Shown: positions 43,317 through 54,862, counted from the first letter of the stretch. The stretch is DNA of 64,000 bases from Pictodentalium vernedei (GCA_031216915.1 CM062289.1:65789741-65853740); one strand, 5' to 3'. Program-made: numbers and translations. Notes: generated from the letters alone by a model not told the origin.

Positions 43317-43718
43317 TGGGGGCGTGGTGGCATTGCGGTAACCGGTTCTCGTCAGATCACCGAAGTTAAGCAACATCAAGCCCAGTTAATCCTTAGATGG
43401 GTGACCGTCTGAGCGATCGATTTGGACTCCTGCGTTGTGTCCTTGGGCAAGGCACTTAACCCCGATGGTCCACATGGTGGCATGATGACACCATGCACTA
43501 AGGCGTACTGCACGTCAATGGTGCGTATGTCTTCAACCAATCTAACCCTGCCTGTGCTGCAGTGAGGAGTTCCAATGTTGGGGAGCTGGCAGCTGTTTGT
43601 CGTTGCTCGGTGGTTCTCTCCGGATACTCCGGCTTCCTTCACCCGTAAAACTGTCACTGTCATGATTAGCCATTGTGCATAAGTATGTGACCTTAAACAT
43701 CAATAAATCAATCGATCA
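43317..43718 (+). mobile_element. SINE, 5S rRNA-like head, tail alpha, full length
   Basis: Head GGTGGCATTGCGGTAACC, then GATCACCGAAGTTAAGCAAC and AGATGGGTGACCG. Body GTGTCCTTGGGCAAGGCAC; tail GATTAGCCATTGTGC ... CCTTAAACATCAATAAATC. Flanked by a perfect 13-base duplication ATTATAGCGTAAC (43304-43316, 43719-43731). A young copy. Confidence 0.95.
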
Positions 43719-43731
43719 ATTATAGCGTAAC

Positions 43732-44117
43732 CTGCCAACGAGTTATGATATAATTCCTTTATTTCCAGGCCTGCAATAGAAGCATTTAATCTATTTTATC
43801 TTGTTAGAGAAAGCTCCATGAGCTCTGTCAAACAAGATTAAACAGATTAAATGCTCATTTCATCTCTAGAATGAAAAGTGTGCACTCCCTTTCAGATGAA
43901 TACTCCTGTTAATTAAATAATTTTTACTGGCAATCTGACGATTCAGTTGACATGGTTAAACTATGCCAGAGTTGATATTTATGTTGCTGTCATGATATAG
44001 TCATAGAAGCTAAAGGTGGCCTTCAAACACCAAAATGTAATAAGGATACCAGCACAAAACAATGAATTAATTTGTAAGGTAGATTTATCAGTATTTTAAA
44101 CCTGACTTGTAAACTAA
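43732..44117. other. Decayed repeat, no gene
   Basis: 43770-43965 (GAGCTCTGTCAAACAAGATT, CTCCTGTTAATTAAATAATT) is a scrap related to the pogo-like MITE at 23296-23704. Confidence 0.45.
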
Positions 44118-44518
44118 GGCCTAAAAAAAAGTTAAAAATCAGTTTCTCAGGCCCTCCTACATGGTCCTTTTGGCTGCCACATAATCTCTTTATAACCAAT
44201 GTAAACTTGAAAAAAATAAAAATTAAATGGTTTATGTTTGATATTTTATCCAAGTTAATAAAATTGATAAATTTGTCCTTTGAGTGCAACAAGGCTTTGC
44301 AATGCTTTAGCATTGCAAAGCCATGCTGCACTCAAGGGGCAAAATACACCACCACTCATGCTTTTCTATTGATAATGTGACCTAAAACATAAAACAAACC
44401 AAGAACATAAACCTTTGATGGCAAAGAAATAATTATCAAAAATAAAATAAAAAAAATGCTCGCCCGCATGCCATTTTACAAAAAATGGCCTGAGAAAAAA
44501 GATCTACTTTGTGGGGCC
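44118..44518 (+). mobile_element. PIF/Harbinger-like MITE (H)
   Basis: TAA|GGCCTAAAAA ... GGGGCC|TAA. Central hairpin GGCTTTGCAATGCTTTAGCA as in 20277-20704. Confidence 0.82.
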
Positions 44519-44726
44519 TAACTGGCTGTCGGTTCTGAATTGGTCTTCATCTCCGCTAGAAATTCAAAGATGGATACTACCAACCAAGTCATTGAGCAAT
44601 TATGGAACATACCATTCTGTGATGAAAGCAGTAAATGTTGTGTAAATGTTTTGTGTCAATGTCTGGAGTATGTGAATGTACAATTACATAGATATCTGAT
44701 TGTCTTTTATAATAATTTGCAGTTAA

Positions 44727-45128
44727 GGCCTAAAAAAATTAAAAATCTGTTTCTCAGGCCCTCCCGCATGGTTCTTTTGGCTGCCGCATGCTCTCTTTTT
44801 ATAACCAATTAAACTTTAAAAAAATAAAAATTAAATGGTTTATGTCTGATATTTTACCCAAGTTAAAAAGTTTGATGAATTTGTCCCTTGAGTGCAAGAA
44901 GGCTTTGCAATGGTTTAGCATTGCAAAGCCTTCTTTCACTCAAGGGATGAAATACACCACCACCCATGCTATTCTGTAGATTATGAGGCCTAAAACTTGA
45001 ACCAAGAATATGAACTTTTAATGGCAAAGCAGTAATTACTGAAATAAAAAATAAAATAAAAAACCGCTTGCACGCATGCAATTTCACAAATAATGGCCTG
45101 AGAAACAGAAGATCTACTTTGTGTGGCG
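44727..45128 (+). mobile_element. PIF/Harbinger-like MITE (H)
   Basis: TAA|GGCCTAAAAA ... GTGGCG|TAA, with the same body. Two H copies in the same orientation lie about 200 bases apart here. Confidence 0.82.
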
Positions 45129-45340
45129 TAATGTATGTGAGAAGCTTTCAATGAAAGTTTAAGTAAATGTTTCTTAGCTATAGCGTTTTATGACAATGCC
45201 TGTAATCTTTCTGTTTCTGACCCATTTATAATGACTTCTGATTCAGTGATTTTCATGGCATCATAGAAATCTATTTACATTCAATAGTGTGATCACACAA
45301 GTTGTATTTTTTCTCTATTGAATCTTTAATGACTTTATCA

Positions 45341-46855
45341 TAGGGACCTGCAAATTGCCGATTTTGATCAAATCGAATTGCTGAAAACGAATCTTATTTC
45401 GAATCGAATTTTGAATCAAATCACAGTTGATTGATACGTTGTGAAAAGAAGATTTTTTTTCTAAAATAATACCCCCAATTATTAAAAGACACACATTCAT
45501 GTAGAGTGCATTTTTCGCCTCACCACTTCCCACACTATAAACTGAGATACAAACCAATATACTAGCTATTGATTGAAACTATTTGAATTGTTGACTTTGT
45601 AGTTTCGAAAACTGCAGCAATAAACATTTTTAAACGAACCTGGCTGATAGGGATAATACCTCACTTTTATATGATTTCTCGGAAAAAAAACTTGTTTCAA
45701 ATCTGATCGACTCCATTCTGGTGGTGAAATCATTTGTTTTAAATAAAAATGCAGAATTTCTAAAATGAAACACGATAATTCAATGTGGAATGGAGTCGAT
45801 CCGCTTGTAAATTAAAGCTTGCTCAACTTCTGTTTATATGATGATCAGGGGTATTCTTTTCGAAAAAAAGATTTTGACAATGTATCCAATAATTATGATC
45901 GAACAGAACAATACTCAATATAAATTAAAGTGATCATGTTGTGGAACGAAAATAATTTATTGAAGTTGAACAGCTGAAAAAACTTTTCAAAATTCGAAAT
46001 TTGAAATTTTCATAAATGGTCACAGGTCATAATGCACAATAAGTTGAAACAAACAGTTGTACTGGGAACAGTTTTTGCAGCAATGTAGCTAAGACCGTTG
46101 TACAGTCGTAGCTACATCGCTACAAACTAGAGCTGTAGGTTTTTAAGTTTCTTGTTCGGTTTCGGTTTCGGTTTTTCAGGTTGAATAAAACCTCGGTTCG
46201 GTTCGGTTTTCGGTTTGTTCATGAGGCCAAATATAATTCAATAAAACTCCTTCTATATGCCTGGAATCATAACTGAATGGCAGTGAAATTGAATGAAACT
46301 CAATGAATGCCCGAAATAAGCTATAACACATGAAGAATCAGGAAGGCCAATATATTAATTACCTAAATATACAGAACTTTTATTGTGCTTGGCCATTTTT
46401 CGAGGTCTGACACCTACACGCAACTTGAGGAAAGCTGCGAACACAACTAAGCTGAAATGTCGGAAATTCACAGAATGTAGCCACCCCAGAGTAGTGAGAG
46501 TACCCAGACACTGCCAATGGCAGTGTCTGGGTACCCTCACTACTCTAGGATGGCTACATTCTGTGAATTTCTGCAGCAAGAGAGTATTTTAATAAAAACG
46601 AAAAACCTTAGATTACGGGATGTCGACGGTTTCAGTTTTGGTTTTTAAAAAAAACAAAAAACCTAGGTTCGGTTTCAGTTAACCTACAGCTCTACTACAA
46701 ACACTGTTACCACCACAAGTCAGTTGTGTTTCTACCCACAAAATTATGCCCAAAGTAAATATTCAAAAATATTTGAATTTCTGATTTCGAATCAAATCGA
46801 ATATTGTCTTTCACATGAAATTTCTAATTAAATTTCAAATTTTCGCAGGAGCCTA
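45341..46855. mobile_element. hAT-like nonautonomous element split by a hAT MITE
   Basis: Ends TAGGGACCTGC and GCAGGAGCCTA, with 8-base flanks CTTTATCA (45333-45340) and CTTTATCC (46856-46863). Subterminal TCGAATCGAATTT-type repeats at both ends. An inner hairpin near 45705-45795 (CGACTCCATTC / GAATGGAGTCG). No transposase frame. It carries the MITE at 46128-46694. Confidence 0.78.
46128..46694. mobile_element. hAT MITE, copy 2 (nested)
   Basis: TAGAGCTGTAGG ... CCTACAGCTCTA, flanked by a perfect 8-base duplication CTACAAAC (46120-46127, 46695-46702). Same family as 34516-35070 in nearly every part. Confidence 0.95.
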
Positions 46856-46865
46856 CTTTATCCTT

Positions 46866-47166
46866 AAGGATGGGGCACAGTGGCGCTGTGTAAGTTGCAC
46901 TTGTCTTCAACCAATGCTTACCCTGCTTGTGCAGAGTTAGTACATTGGAGAGTCTCGCAGTTGCTTGCCAGTGCTTATTGGTTCTCTCCAGGTACTCTGG
47001 CTTCCTCCACCTGTAAAACTGTCTGACACAAAGTGACCATGGCTGTCGAAAGTGTCTTTAAATCCCTATAAATAAAGATATAATATTCCAGCTTCATCCA
47101 TAAAACTGTCCGACACGAGGTGACCCTGGCTGTCAAAAGTGTCATTAAACCCCAATAAATAAATAT
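46866..47166 (+). mobile_element. SINE 3' fragments, tail beta, tail part repeated
   Basis: 46866-47083 has GATGGGGCACAGTGGCG, CTTCAACCAATGCTTACC, CTCTCCAGGTACTCTGG and the beta tail. A second tail segment (CCATAAAACTGTCCGACACG to CCCAATAAATAAAT) follows at 47092-47166. Confidence 0.75.
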
Positions 47167-47387
47167 TATGAATGACGACTTGCCACTGCTATGGTTTTAT
47201 GATTACACCACATAGTTCCACTAATTTTGTTTGTATTTAATTCACAGCTTAACAATCAAGATATTAATTGATTGGATTATCTATAACTGGATCACAAAAG
47301 AATATCTTTGTGAGTAAAGGGACATCACATTAAATGAACGATATTCTACTTCAAGACAATTGGGTAAACAAAAATCCCATAACGTCG

Positions 47388-47636
47388 TTAACCCTTTACC
47401 CAACGAATCGCCCGCATCCGCCCGCATAATATGCAAATTCAGCAGTTGAAAAAATATTATTGTTCAAAAAATTTCAACAAAACCATATCATGTGATCCCT
47501 CGTTGGAACGAGCTCAACGAGCTCGTTCCAACGAGGGATCACATGATATGGTTTTGTTGAAATATTTTGAAAAATTTGAAAAAATTATATTTAAAATAAT
47601 AAATTTTGATATTGTCTGTGTTGGGTAAAGGGTTAA
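47388..47636. mobile_element. Palindromic MITE, TTAA target (P1), best copy
   Basis: TTAACCCTTTACCCAACG ... GTTGGGTAAAGGGTTAA. The centre CCCTCGTTGGAACGAGCTC is followed by its complement with almost no loop. Confidence 0.85.
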
Positions 47637-47866
47637 ATTCCAAACAGAATTAGACTTGCAGCTGTATGTCATCTAGATGAATAAATGGCTTATTATGATG
47701 CACAACTGTTTTGGTGGGGTGGGGAGGGTAGGGGGTATTACTTTTTGGTCACATTCACAGAAAGTCATACCGGTATAATTCATTGGACAATCCATTCAAC
47801 ATTCACCTCACTCAAGCTATTATTTGAAAATAGAATTTGTTTACATTTTTGAATTCACTTAAGAAT

Positions 47867-47993
47867 TGAATGCAATTTTTATAACCTTTATTGGAGTATG
47901 AACGTGTGGGAATGGGTACAAATTATGTATGAATCCCAAAGGGACGTTCATACTCCAATAAAGATTATAAAAATTGCATTCAATTCTTATATA
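47867..47993. mobile_element. Palindromic repeat (MITE-like)
   Basis: Arms GAATTGAATGCAATTTTTAT and TTATTGGAGTATGAACG pair with CGTTCATACTCCAATAA and ATAAAAATTGCATTCAATTC around a loop of about 40 bases. Confidence 0.75.
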
Positions 47994-48687
47994 ATTACAT
48001 TCCGTAACTGTTTAAACTACTTTTTACCAAACAACAAAGCAGAAAGACGAAATAAAACAAGTATGAACGATTGAGACGAAAAACCACCCTCACACAAAAG
48101 ACAAAGCATACAACTCTGATTTTGAATTCTCACAACTTTAGAAATGGAAACGAGTATTTTAGTAACGGGTTTTATGCAACAGTTGGGAAATGTCTCCAAA
48201 GAAACAGCAGCGGAGTTGATCACTGCGAGAGGCGCTAAAAGTTAAAAACCCGCCCAAACACAACCCGAATTACATTCGGTCAACTACGCTCTACCCTAAA
48301 TGCGAGTCAAAGTTCGACCGAATGTATTCATTGGAAAATTAATTACATTTGGTCATGACGTTTTCATCCAGCTGACTGATGGGAATTGAGTATTTGGACC
48401 CAAAACGTATAACTACATTAACAATGTAATTATTTTAAAAAGAATTTCCACAATTCAGTATGACTATTTTTTATTAGTTCCTTGAATCCTGAACTCTATG
48501 TAATGTGTAACCAGCTGACCCCCGGTCCATTTCACAGCCTTAGGCAGTGCGTATTTTCATGTAGTTTGTGTCAACACTTTTTCTTAACCAAGAAGTGTGA
48601 CTAACCCTGTGCAATGTAGGGTTGGTCTCACTTTCTGGTTAAAAGAAAATTTCATTATTAACTGAGTAACCACCCCTGTGCACTGTG
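47994..48687. other. Intergenic, no gene seen
   Basis: 48250-48350 repeats ACATTCGGTC / GACCGAATGT in inverted form. Nothing else recognised. Confidence 0.4.
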
Positions 48688-48944
48688 CAGTACGTGGAGA
48701 GTGTATTATCACTAAATCACTCGCAGAGTGGAGATTCCACCAAGACAATAATTGCATATTTGTTGCAAATCATAACCAGCACAAGCAAAGTTTCACCCAG
48801 TGGACCTCCGGGTTAAACCCAGAGGTCCATTGGCTGAAACATTGCTTGTGTTTTTTGTCGATATGTACAGAATTTGAAAGTTATAGCTTGGGTGATAACT
48901 CCACTCCACAGGTGATTTAGTTACAATCCACTCTCCACATATTG
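48688..48944. mobile_element. TA-target MITE (family M), Tc1/mariner-like ends
   Basis: CAGTACGTGGAGAGTG ... CACTCTCCACATATTG followed by TA. Centre GGACCTCCGGGTTAAACCC and complement. Copies at 56876-57383 and 58269-58524. Confidence 0.75.
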
Positions 48945-48955
48945 TACATACAGCC

Positions 48956-49345
48956 TTGGGGTCTCGGTGGCAATTTGGTAACCGGTTCACGTCCGATCAT
49001 CGAAGTTAAGCAACATTGAGCGCAGTTAGTAGTTGGATGGGTGACCATTTCAGCGACTGATTCGTGCTCCCGCGTTGTGTCCTTGGGCAAGGCACTTAAC
49101 CCCAATTGCCTACATGGGGGCATGCTGACGCTGTGTACTAAGGCGTACTGCATGTCAATGGTGCACATGTCTTCAACCAATCTAACCCTGCCTGTGCCGC
49201 GGTGCAGAGTTCAGAGTTACGATGTTGGAGAGCTGGCAGCTGCTCGTTGGTTCTCTCCGGGTACTCCGGCTTCCTCCCCCCTTAAAACTGTCACTGACAT
49301 GATATGACCCTGGCTGTTAATGTGTTGTTAAACCCTAAAAAAAAA
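48956..49345 (+). mobile_element. SINE, 5S rRNA-like head, tail beta
   Basis: GGTAACCGGTTCACG, CATCGAAGTTAAGCAACATT, GGATGGGTGACC, GTGTCCTTGGGCAAGGCAC, and TTAATGTGTTGTTAAACCC with an A-rich end. Full length. Confidence 0.88.
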
Positions 49346-49372
49346 GAAAAAAAAAAAAAAAGTACATGAACA

Positions 49373-49470
49373 CTTTACCCAATGTAATGGTCAAAACCAG
49401 CCACTACTATTCTCAAAAGTATTTAAACTCAGATGATGAACCCTCATTGGAATGGAATGTGGAATGTTTT
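49373..49470. mobile_element. P2-type MITE remnant
   Basis: ACTTTACCCAATGTAATGG, TCAAAACCAGCC, then ATGAACCCTCATTGGAATGG. It breaks off at the centre. Confidence 0.5.
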
Positions 49471-51052
49471 TTTTTAATGAATTCCCAAAATGAAAATATA
49501 TTCAATTTTCAATTAATAGCTTGTTCTCATTATTTCTCTTCTTCCATTAATCAACTTTATTATCATAAAAAAATGAGCACTGTTCAACAAATAAAAAAAA
49601 TTGTCACCAATATTTACTATCAAGTAGTTATATTAGATTTAGCTTTTATTCTGTGTCAGTTGTCCAGAGTTTTTTCCATGAAGCTAACTGTATGACCATA
49701 GTTGATTTGCTGTCCTGTGATACACTGTTTTCATACCTTTCATCTCTGTGTTCCTGAATGGGCTTGTCATTTTCTGCATTGTCTTTAGTAAATGGGAGAG
49801 TCCATTACACATGTATGGGAGGTTCAGTGATAATTGGATTTTACAGTCCTATACAGGGTTCATTGTAGTTCTTGAATATCCTTGAGTTCAAAAAAGGGTT
49901 TTCAAGGCCTTGAAATTTGTGTAATAGCCTTGAAAGTTCTTGATTTTTTACCCCTTTGAGACCTTAATTATCCTGACGTTCAAACATCACTGGGAATTCA
50001 GTTTCTTCAACGTTTTTCAAAAATGCGGCGTCAAAATGTCAGAAAAGTACAAATAAGATATTTTTCACATTAGTGATTATCTGGTTGAGGGCTAGATTAT
50101 TTTTGGTGGTCTGAATTTGTATTCAAAATTTGTATAAAATTTTAAATTTGCACTCACCAATGATTTGTAATAAAACAAATTTATATAAACTAAATATTAT
50201 TTGTGTTTGAATATGAAATATAACCAATGAAAGTATTGGCTTTTACTCTGGTATCCTCATTTTTGAAAGTCCTGATAGTGGCTTCTAGCACTCAACCACT
50301 TAAAAAGTCTTGACAGGAGGATTATATTAGTATTTTAAGCTGCGATAACATTTGGCTCAATGGTTGTCACTGAGCACTATTTGGGAGAAAATAGGAATTG
50401 AGGATAAAACTTTAAAAAATCGAAAAATAATAACAAAACAAATGAACACAAAGTATCAACGTGCTGTGTGATTTTTTGTACGTCATAAGACGTACAAAAG
50501 TATCGAAGGGTTAAGGATTGTTTTAACTTCTAGAAATCTTGGAACTAAGAGAGAATTTATTGAACGTTAAAAGGTATCATGCTTTTGACCATGCAGTTGT
50601 TTTTAGTGTAAGTTTTTTCTGCTTGAATAAAAATGATCAGAGACTAACTGAACTGGTGACTTGGACGAAGAAGTCTCTTGGACTGGTGATATTCGACCTG
50701 CCTTCAGTAAAGAGCGACTTAGAAATCACCTTGTTAAAATTTGGACAACCTTGAAATAAAGTATTTTGCACAAAACTTCAGAAAAAAAAAACGACACCAT
50801 ACAGACATTTTATTGGAAGTATTAAATTATGTTTGAGTTGATTTTCATAGTAACTAAAAGTAAAACCAAAATAAAAAATGGCAAAAGATTGAATAATTCA
50901 AACCCAACATGTCATTTGCTTACAGTGAAAATAGATGACAAAGTTGAACCGATAAAAAAACAATATGGTTTTGTGTTCGAACAATCTTCTCTTTCACAAT
51001 TAGTTAAACATAAGTGTGAAGGCAAGCAGGCTCGTCTTTAGGCTTTTACGTG
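49471..51052. other. Intergenic; short open frames of unknown meaning
   Basis: Two modest + frames (50539-50754, 50829-51041) have no recognised similarity. The second (KIDDKVEPIKKQYGFVFEQS) could be chance in AT-rich DNA. No splice-linked partner was found. Confidence 0.3.
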
Positions 51053-51296
51053 TTAACCCTTTACCCAACATAACGGCCAAAACCGGCCAGTGTTATTCAC
51101 AAAAATCGCCAATTAATTTTCATTATTTTTTTCATTTTTTGTCTCAAAAACATAGGTTATGACCCCTCCTTGGAACGACCTCGTTCCAAAGAGGGGTCAT
51201 AACCTATGTTTTTGAGACAATAAAAAAAAAAAAAATAGTTATTCAAGAATTGTTTTTGCAAGTGTCGTCTGCTTTTCATGTTAGGTAAAGGGTTAA
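51053..51296. mobile_element. Palindromic MITE, TTAA target (P2)
   Basis: TTAACCCTTTACCCAACATA ... GTTAGGTAAAGGGTTAA. CTCAAAAACATAGGTTATGA pairs with its complement on the right arm. Confidence 0.85.
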
Positions 51297-51449
51297 CTGA
51301 TATCTCTATTTTTAAACTGGAGTCTTACCCAAACTATGTACAGTATGGCCGCCCTGTATTGGTAACTTTTTTGGGCAGTATTTCTACGGATGCAATGATA
51401 TTAGATTGCAACACTACTTATAGAAATAATCATCAAAAATTTAATTTAA

Positions 51450-51853
51450 GGCCTAAAAAAATAAAAAATCTGTTTCTCACGCCCTCCTGCATGGTCCTTT
51501 TGGCTGCCGCATGCTCTCTTTTTATAACCAATTTAAACTTAAAAAAAATAAAAATTAAATGGTTTATGTCTGATATTTTACCCAAGTTGAAAAAAATTGT
51601 TGAATTTGTCCCTTGAGTGCAAGAAGGCTTTGCAATGCTTTAGCATTGCAAAGCCTTCTTGCACTCAAGGGATGAAATACACCACCACCCATGCTATTCT
51701 GTAGATTTTGAGACCTAAAACTTGAACCAAGAACATGAACTTTTGATGGCAAATAAGTAATTACTAAAATAAAAAATAAAATAAAAAACCGCTCGCCCGC
51801 ATGCACTTTTACAAATAATGGCCTGAGAAACAGAAGATCTACTTTGTGTGGCC
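51450..51853 (+). mobile_element. PIF/Harbinger-like MITE (H)
   Basis: TAA|GGCCTAAAAA ... GTGTGGCC|TAA; perfect central hairpin. With 44727-45128, one of the best-preserved copies. Confidence 0.85.
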
Positions 51854-52052
51854 TAATTAATGTTTATTACCTGATAAACACAAGTGTGAACATTAGTGCC
51901 CACGTGTGGATTACGACCAGTCTATGGTGACTGTACTGCACTTGGAATAGCCTCAATACATGTCTGATGAAGAGGGCCTTGAAAATGGCTTGAAAGGTTC
52001 CTGAATGTCTGTGAATTAACCTTGTCCTTATGACAGAGAACTTTGGGCTGTA

Positions 52053-52412
52053 TCTTATTATCTTATTTTGGGTTTAACGACACATTAACAGCCAGGGTCA
52101 TATCATGTCGGTGACAGTTTTACGGGTGGAGGAAGCCGGATTACCCGGAGAGAACCACCGAGCAGCTGTCAGCTCCCCAACATCGTAACTCTGAACACTG
52201 CACCGCGGCACAGGCAGGGTTAGATTGGTTGAAGACATGCGCACCATCGACGTGCAGTACACCTTAGTACACAGCGTCATCGTGCTCCCATGTAGGCAAG
52301 CGGGGAGAAGTGTCTTGCCCAAGGACACAACGCGGTTGCCGCAGGTGGGATTCGAACCGAGGACCTCTTGGCTTGCAGCCTGCACCTCTACCCACTGAGC
52401 CACCGCGCCGCC
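52053..52412 (-). mobile_element. SINE, tRNA-like head, tail beta, full length
   Basis: On the minus strand: GGCGGCGCGGTGGCTCAGTG with A box TGGCTCAGTGGG and B box GGTTCGAATCC, both matching tRNA promoter consensus. Body GTGTCCTTGGGCAAGACAC; tail TTAATGTGTCGTTAAACCC. Flanked by a perfect 13-base duplication ACTTTGGGCTGTA (52040-52052, 52413-52425). A young copy. Confidence 0.95.
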
Positions 52413-52829
52413 ACTTTGGGCTGTAGAATATTATTTTTTTATCACTGATTTTCCCTGTTGATTTGTTGTTCATCATGTTAGCTGCTTCTTGACAGTAAAA
52501 GTTTCCTTTATGCAAAACTTGAGGCATATCAGTTGAGAAGTCTGAAGACTCAATCATAATGTCCTTTTCACCAGTGTGTCATGTAACAGCCAAAAGATCA
52601 TCTGTTTCAGCCAAAAATTCTCTTTTGCAATAATATGGGAATAGGGTATGTCCATGCTGTTGCCCATGAAATACTGTGCATTTCCAGCATTTTGGTAAAC
52701 AAAAGTGTATTTAAAATTGTTTGCTGCTTTTGTAAAAATAATGTCAAGGTAATGTCTTCCATCGAATATCTGACAGGCCTACTCCCTAAGGCTTTTTTTA
52801 AAAGCAAGTCTACTGTATTAAAGGCGTAT

Positions 52830-53030
52830 ATCTTCAACCAATCTAACCCTGCCTGTGCTGCAGTGCAGAGTTCAGTGTTCCGATGTTGGAGAGCTGACAG
52901 CTACTCCTCGTTGCTCGGTGGTTCTCTCCGGGTACTCCGGCTTCCTCCACCCGTAAAACTGTCCCGGTCACGATTAGCCATTGTGCATAAGTATGTGACC
53001 TTAAACACCATTAAATAATAATAAATAAAT
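52830..53030 (+). mobile_element. SINE, 5'-truncated, tail alpha
   Basis: TCTTCAACCAATCTAACCC, TCTCTCCGGGTACTCCGG, GATTAGCCATTGTGCATAAG and AATAAATAAATAAA. AAAGGCGTATA / AAAGGCATATA on the two sides may be a target duplication, but the left copy also resembles SINE sequence. Confidence 0.8.
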
Positions 53031-53041
53031 AAAGGCATATA

Positions 53042-53898
53042 TAAATGAGACAATTGGAGCACATTTCAAGCATTTAGCTAACACAGGTTTAAAAAATCGC
53101 ACATTTTTTCAATTAAATCATACAAATATGGATATTATTAAAACCAGCTCCTTGAGAAATGTCAGATATTTGTGGCTGTGGTATTTCTGATCTGTACTAA
53201 CTCGGCCGACCCCTCATAATTATGTATTTGATTATTTAACCACCCAGTAGGAACCACACCATTTTTCCTCCATATATACACTTTATAAAAATTTTCATGG
53301 CCAAAAAGTGTGGGGTGGGGGTGGGGGGGGGGGGGGGGGGGTCCACCCCTCCGGTTCTGCATCCCCTGAGGTAAAGGGTTAAATATCTTTTGTTGTTCTG
53401 GTAAAGTAGGACCTGGCAACCACTTGAGTTATAATGTTTGCGATACCACAAATACCAACTGTCAGTAATTAGTTCAAGGACGACAACTCCCTTTCCGATA
53501 GATGCTATACTTTTGTATTGCTAACAAAATGCTGAAAGTGCTTGTAATGCAAGTGCAAAGGTCTCACAGTGCCATTTTAAACATTGTGTCAAAAGCATAT
53601 CAAAAGCCTCATGGAAGAAACTGTAAAATTCTAGGACAATGAGATGGAGACGTAGCACCAAAGTGGTTAAATTTTTGTTAGTAAACCTGCCATACGTACC
53701 TACTTTGTATATTTAATTTTCTGTGCAATAATTTATTTTGAACAAATTGTGGTTATTTTTGTTGTTATTCATTCATTTTTCTTTCCTTTTTTATTTCTTC
53801 ACATGATTTTTTGTACTCTAAGATCAGGTGATTTCTGTAAAAGAACCTTTGAAAGTGCTGAAATGTTTGTGCATGTTAACACATCCTGATTCTGATTA
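53042..53898. other. Intergenic, no gene; G run
   Basis: A G tract at about 53316-53341 next to GGGTGGGGGTGGG. The short minus frames over it are compositional. 53370-53386 has GGTAAAGGGTTAAAT, a possible P1/P2 end. Confidence 0.45.
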
Positions 53899-54030
53899 CC
53901 CAGTGAATTGGCTGCTTCCACCAACATAATATACAATTTCAGCAGTTGAACAGTTTTTTTTTAAAAGAATTTCCAATAAAACCGTATCATTTGACTCCCT
54001 CATCAAGCTTGTTTCCAATGAGTAGAGATG
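53899..54030. mobile_element. P1 MITE remnant
   Basis: AATTTCAGCAGTTGAACAG, TCCAATAAAACCGTATCATT and AAGCTTGTTTCCAATGAG: one arm, diverged. Confidence 0.5.
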
Positions 54031-54147
54031 GGTGGTGTTAGAATTTTGAGTTTTGTTTTTGTGATTTGTTTATAGTACCAAAGGGGAATTCACATCAGAA
54101 AAATACAGAATAAGTAATTCTTGTACCATTCTACCACAAATGCCACT

Positions 54148-54532
54148 AGGGGGTGCGGTGGCGTTGCGGTAACCGGTTCTCGTCAGATCACCGAAGTTAA
54201 GCAACATCGAGCCGGTTAGTCCTAGATGGGTGACCGTCTGAGCAATCAATTCGGACTCCCGCGTTGTGTCCTTGGGCAAGGCACTTAACCCTGATTGTCC
54301 ACATGGGGGCACGATGACGCCGTGTACTAAGGCATACTGCACGTCAATAGTGCGCATGTCTTCAACCAATCTAACCCTGCTTGTGCTGCAGAGTTACGAT
54401 GTTGGGGAGCTGGCAGCTGCTCGTTATTGCTTGGTGGTTCTCTCCGGGTACTCCGGCTTCCTCCACCCGTAAAACTGTCACGGTCATGATTAGCCATTGT
54501 GCATAAGTATGTGACCTTAAACACCAAAAAAT
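54148..54532 (+). mobile_element. SINE, 5S rRNA-like head, tail alpha
   Basis: GGGGGTGCGGTGGCGTTGCG, GATCACCGAAGTTAAGCAAC, AGATGGGTGACC, GTGTCCTTGGGCAAGGCAC, GATTAGCCATTGTGC, CCTTAAACACC. TGCCACT flanks both sides (54141-54147, 54533-54539). Confidence 0.9.
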
Positions 54533-54624
54533 TGCCACTGCCCATTACCTCTATACTGGCTTTCTTTTGCCAACACAAATCATATCTATGGTACAGTAAT
54601 TTTGTGACATGTTCCAAACACACC

Positions 54625-54862
54625 TTAACCTTTAAAGGTGTACATTTGTTCTAAAGGCTTTTGCGTTCTCAGTGCATGTGCCCTTGTCTAGCCATCAGTT
54701 GGAGGACCTGCTGACAAGAGACAAATCACATGGACAGTGATTTCTATTCAAGTCTTGGCTGCCTTAATAGGCAGCCAAGACTTGACTAGAAATCACTGCT
54801 ATATACATGTACAGGTTCTTTAGTGGGAATTCGGGACGATTGTCCAGGCATTTATTGGTTAA
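54625..54862. mobile_element. TTAA-target element (P3) with perfect inner hairpin
   Basis: TTAACCTTTAAAGG at 54625; TTGGTTAA ending at 54862. Inner arms CAAGTCTTGGCTGCC / GGCAGCCAAGACTTG at 54755-54785 sit inside CAGTGATTTCTA / AGAAATCACTG. Confidence 0.7.

Noticed and set aside
43340-43420. 5S rRNA gene
   Set aside because: Only the internal-promoter-like half of 5S resembles rRNA, and it is joined to a SINE body with target duplications. Same for 15946, 48985 and 54180.
43376-43663. Minus-strand frames seen at several loci (also 48917, 54070, 61932)
   Set aside because: All are antisense readings of the same SINE body; their similarity to each other reflects the repeat, not a gene family.
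50539-51041. Two small + strand frames as exons of a second gene
   Set aside because: No recognisable domain, no convincing splice sites between them, and the second runs up to a TTAA MITE.
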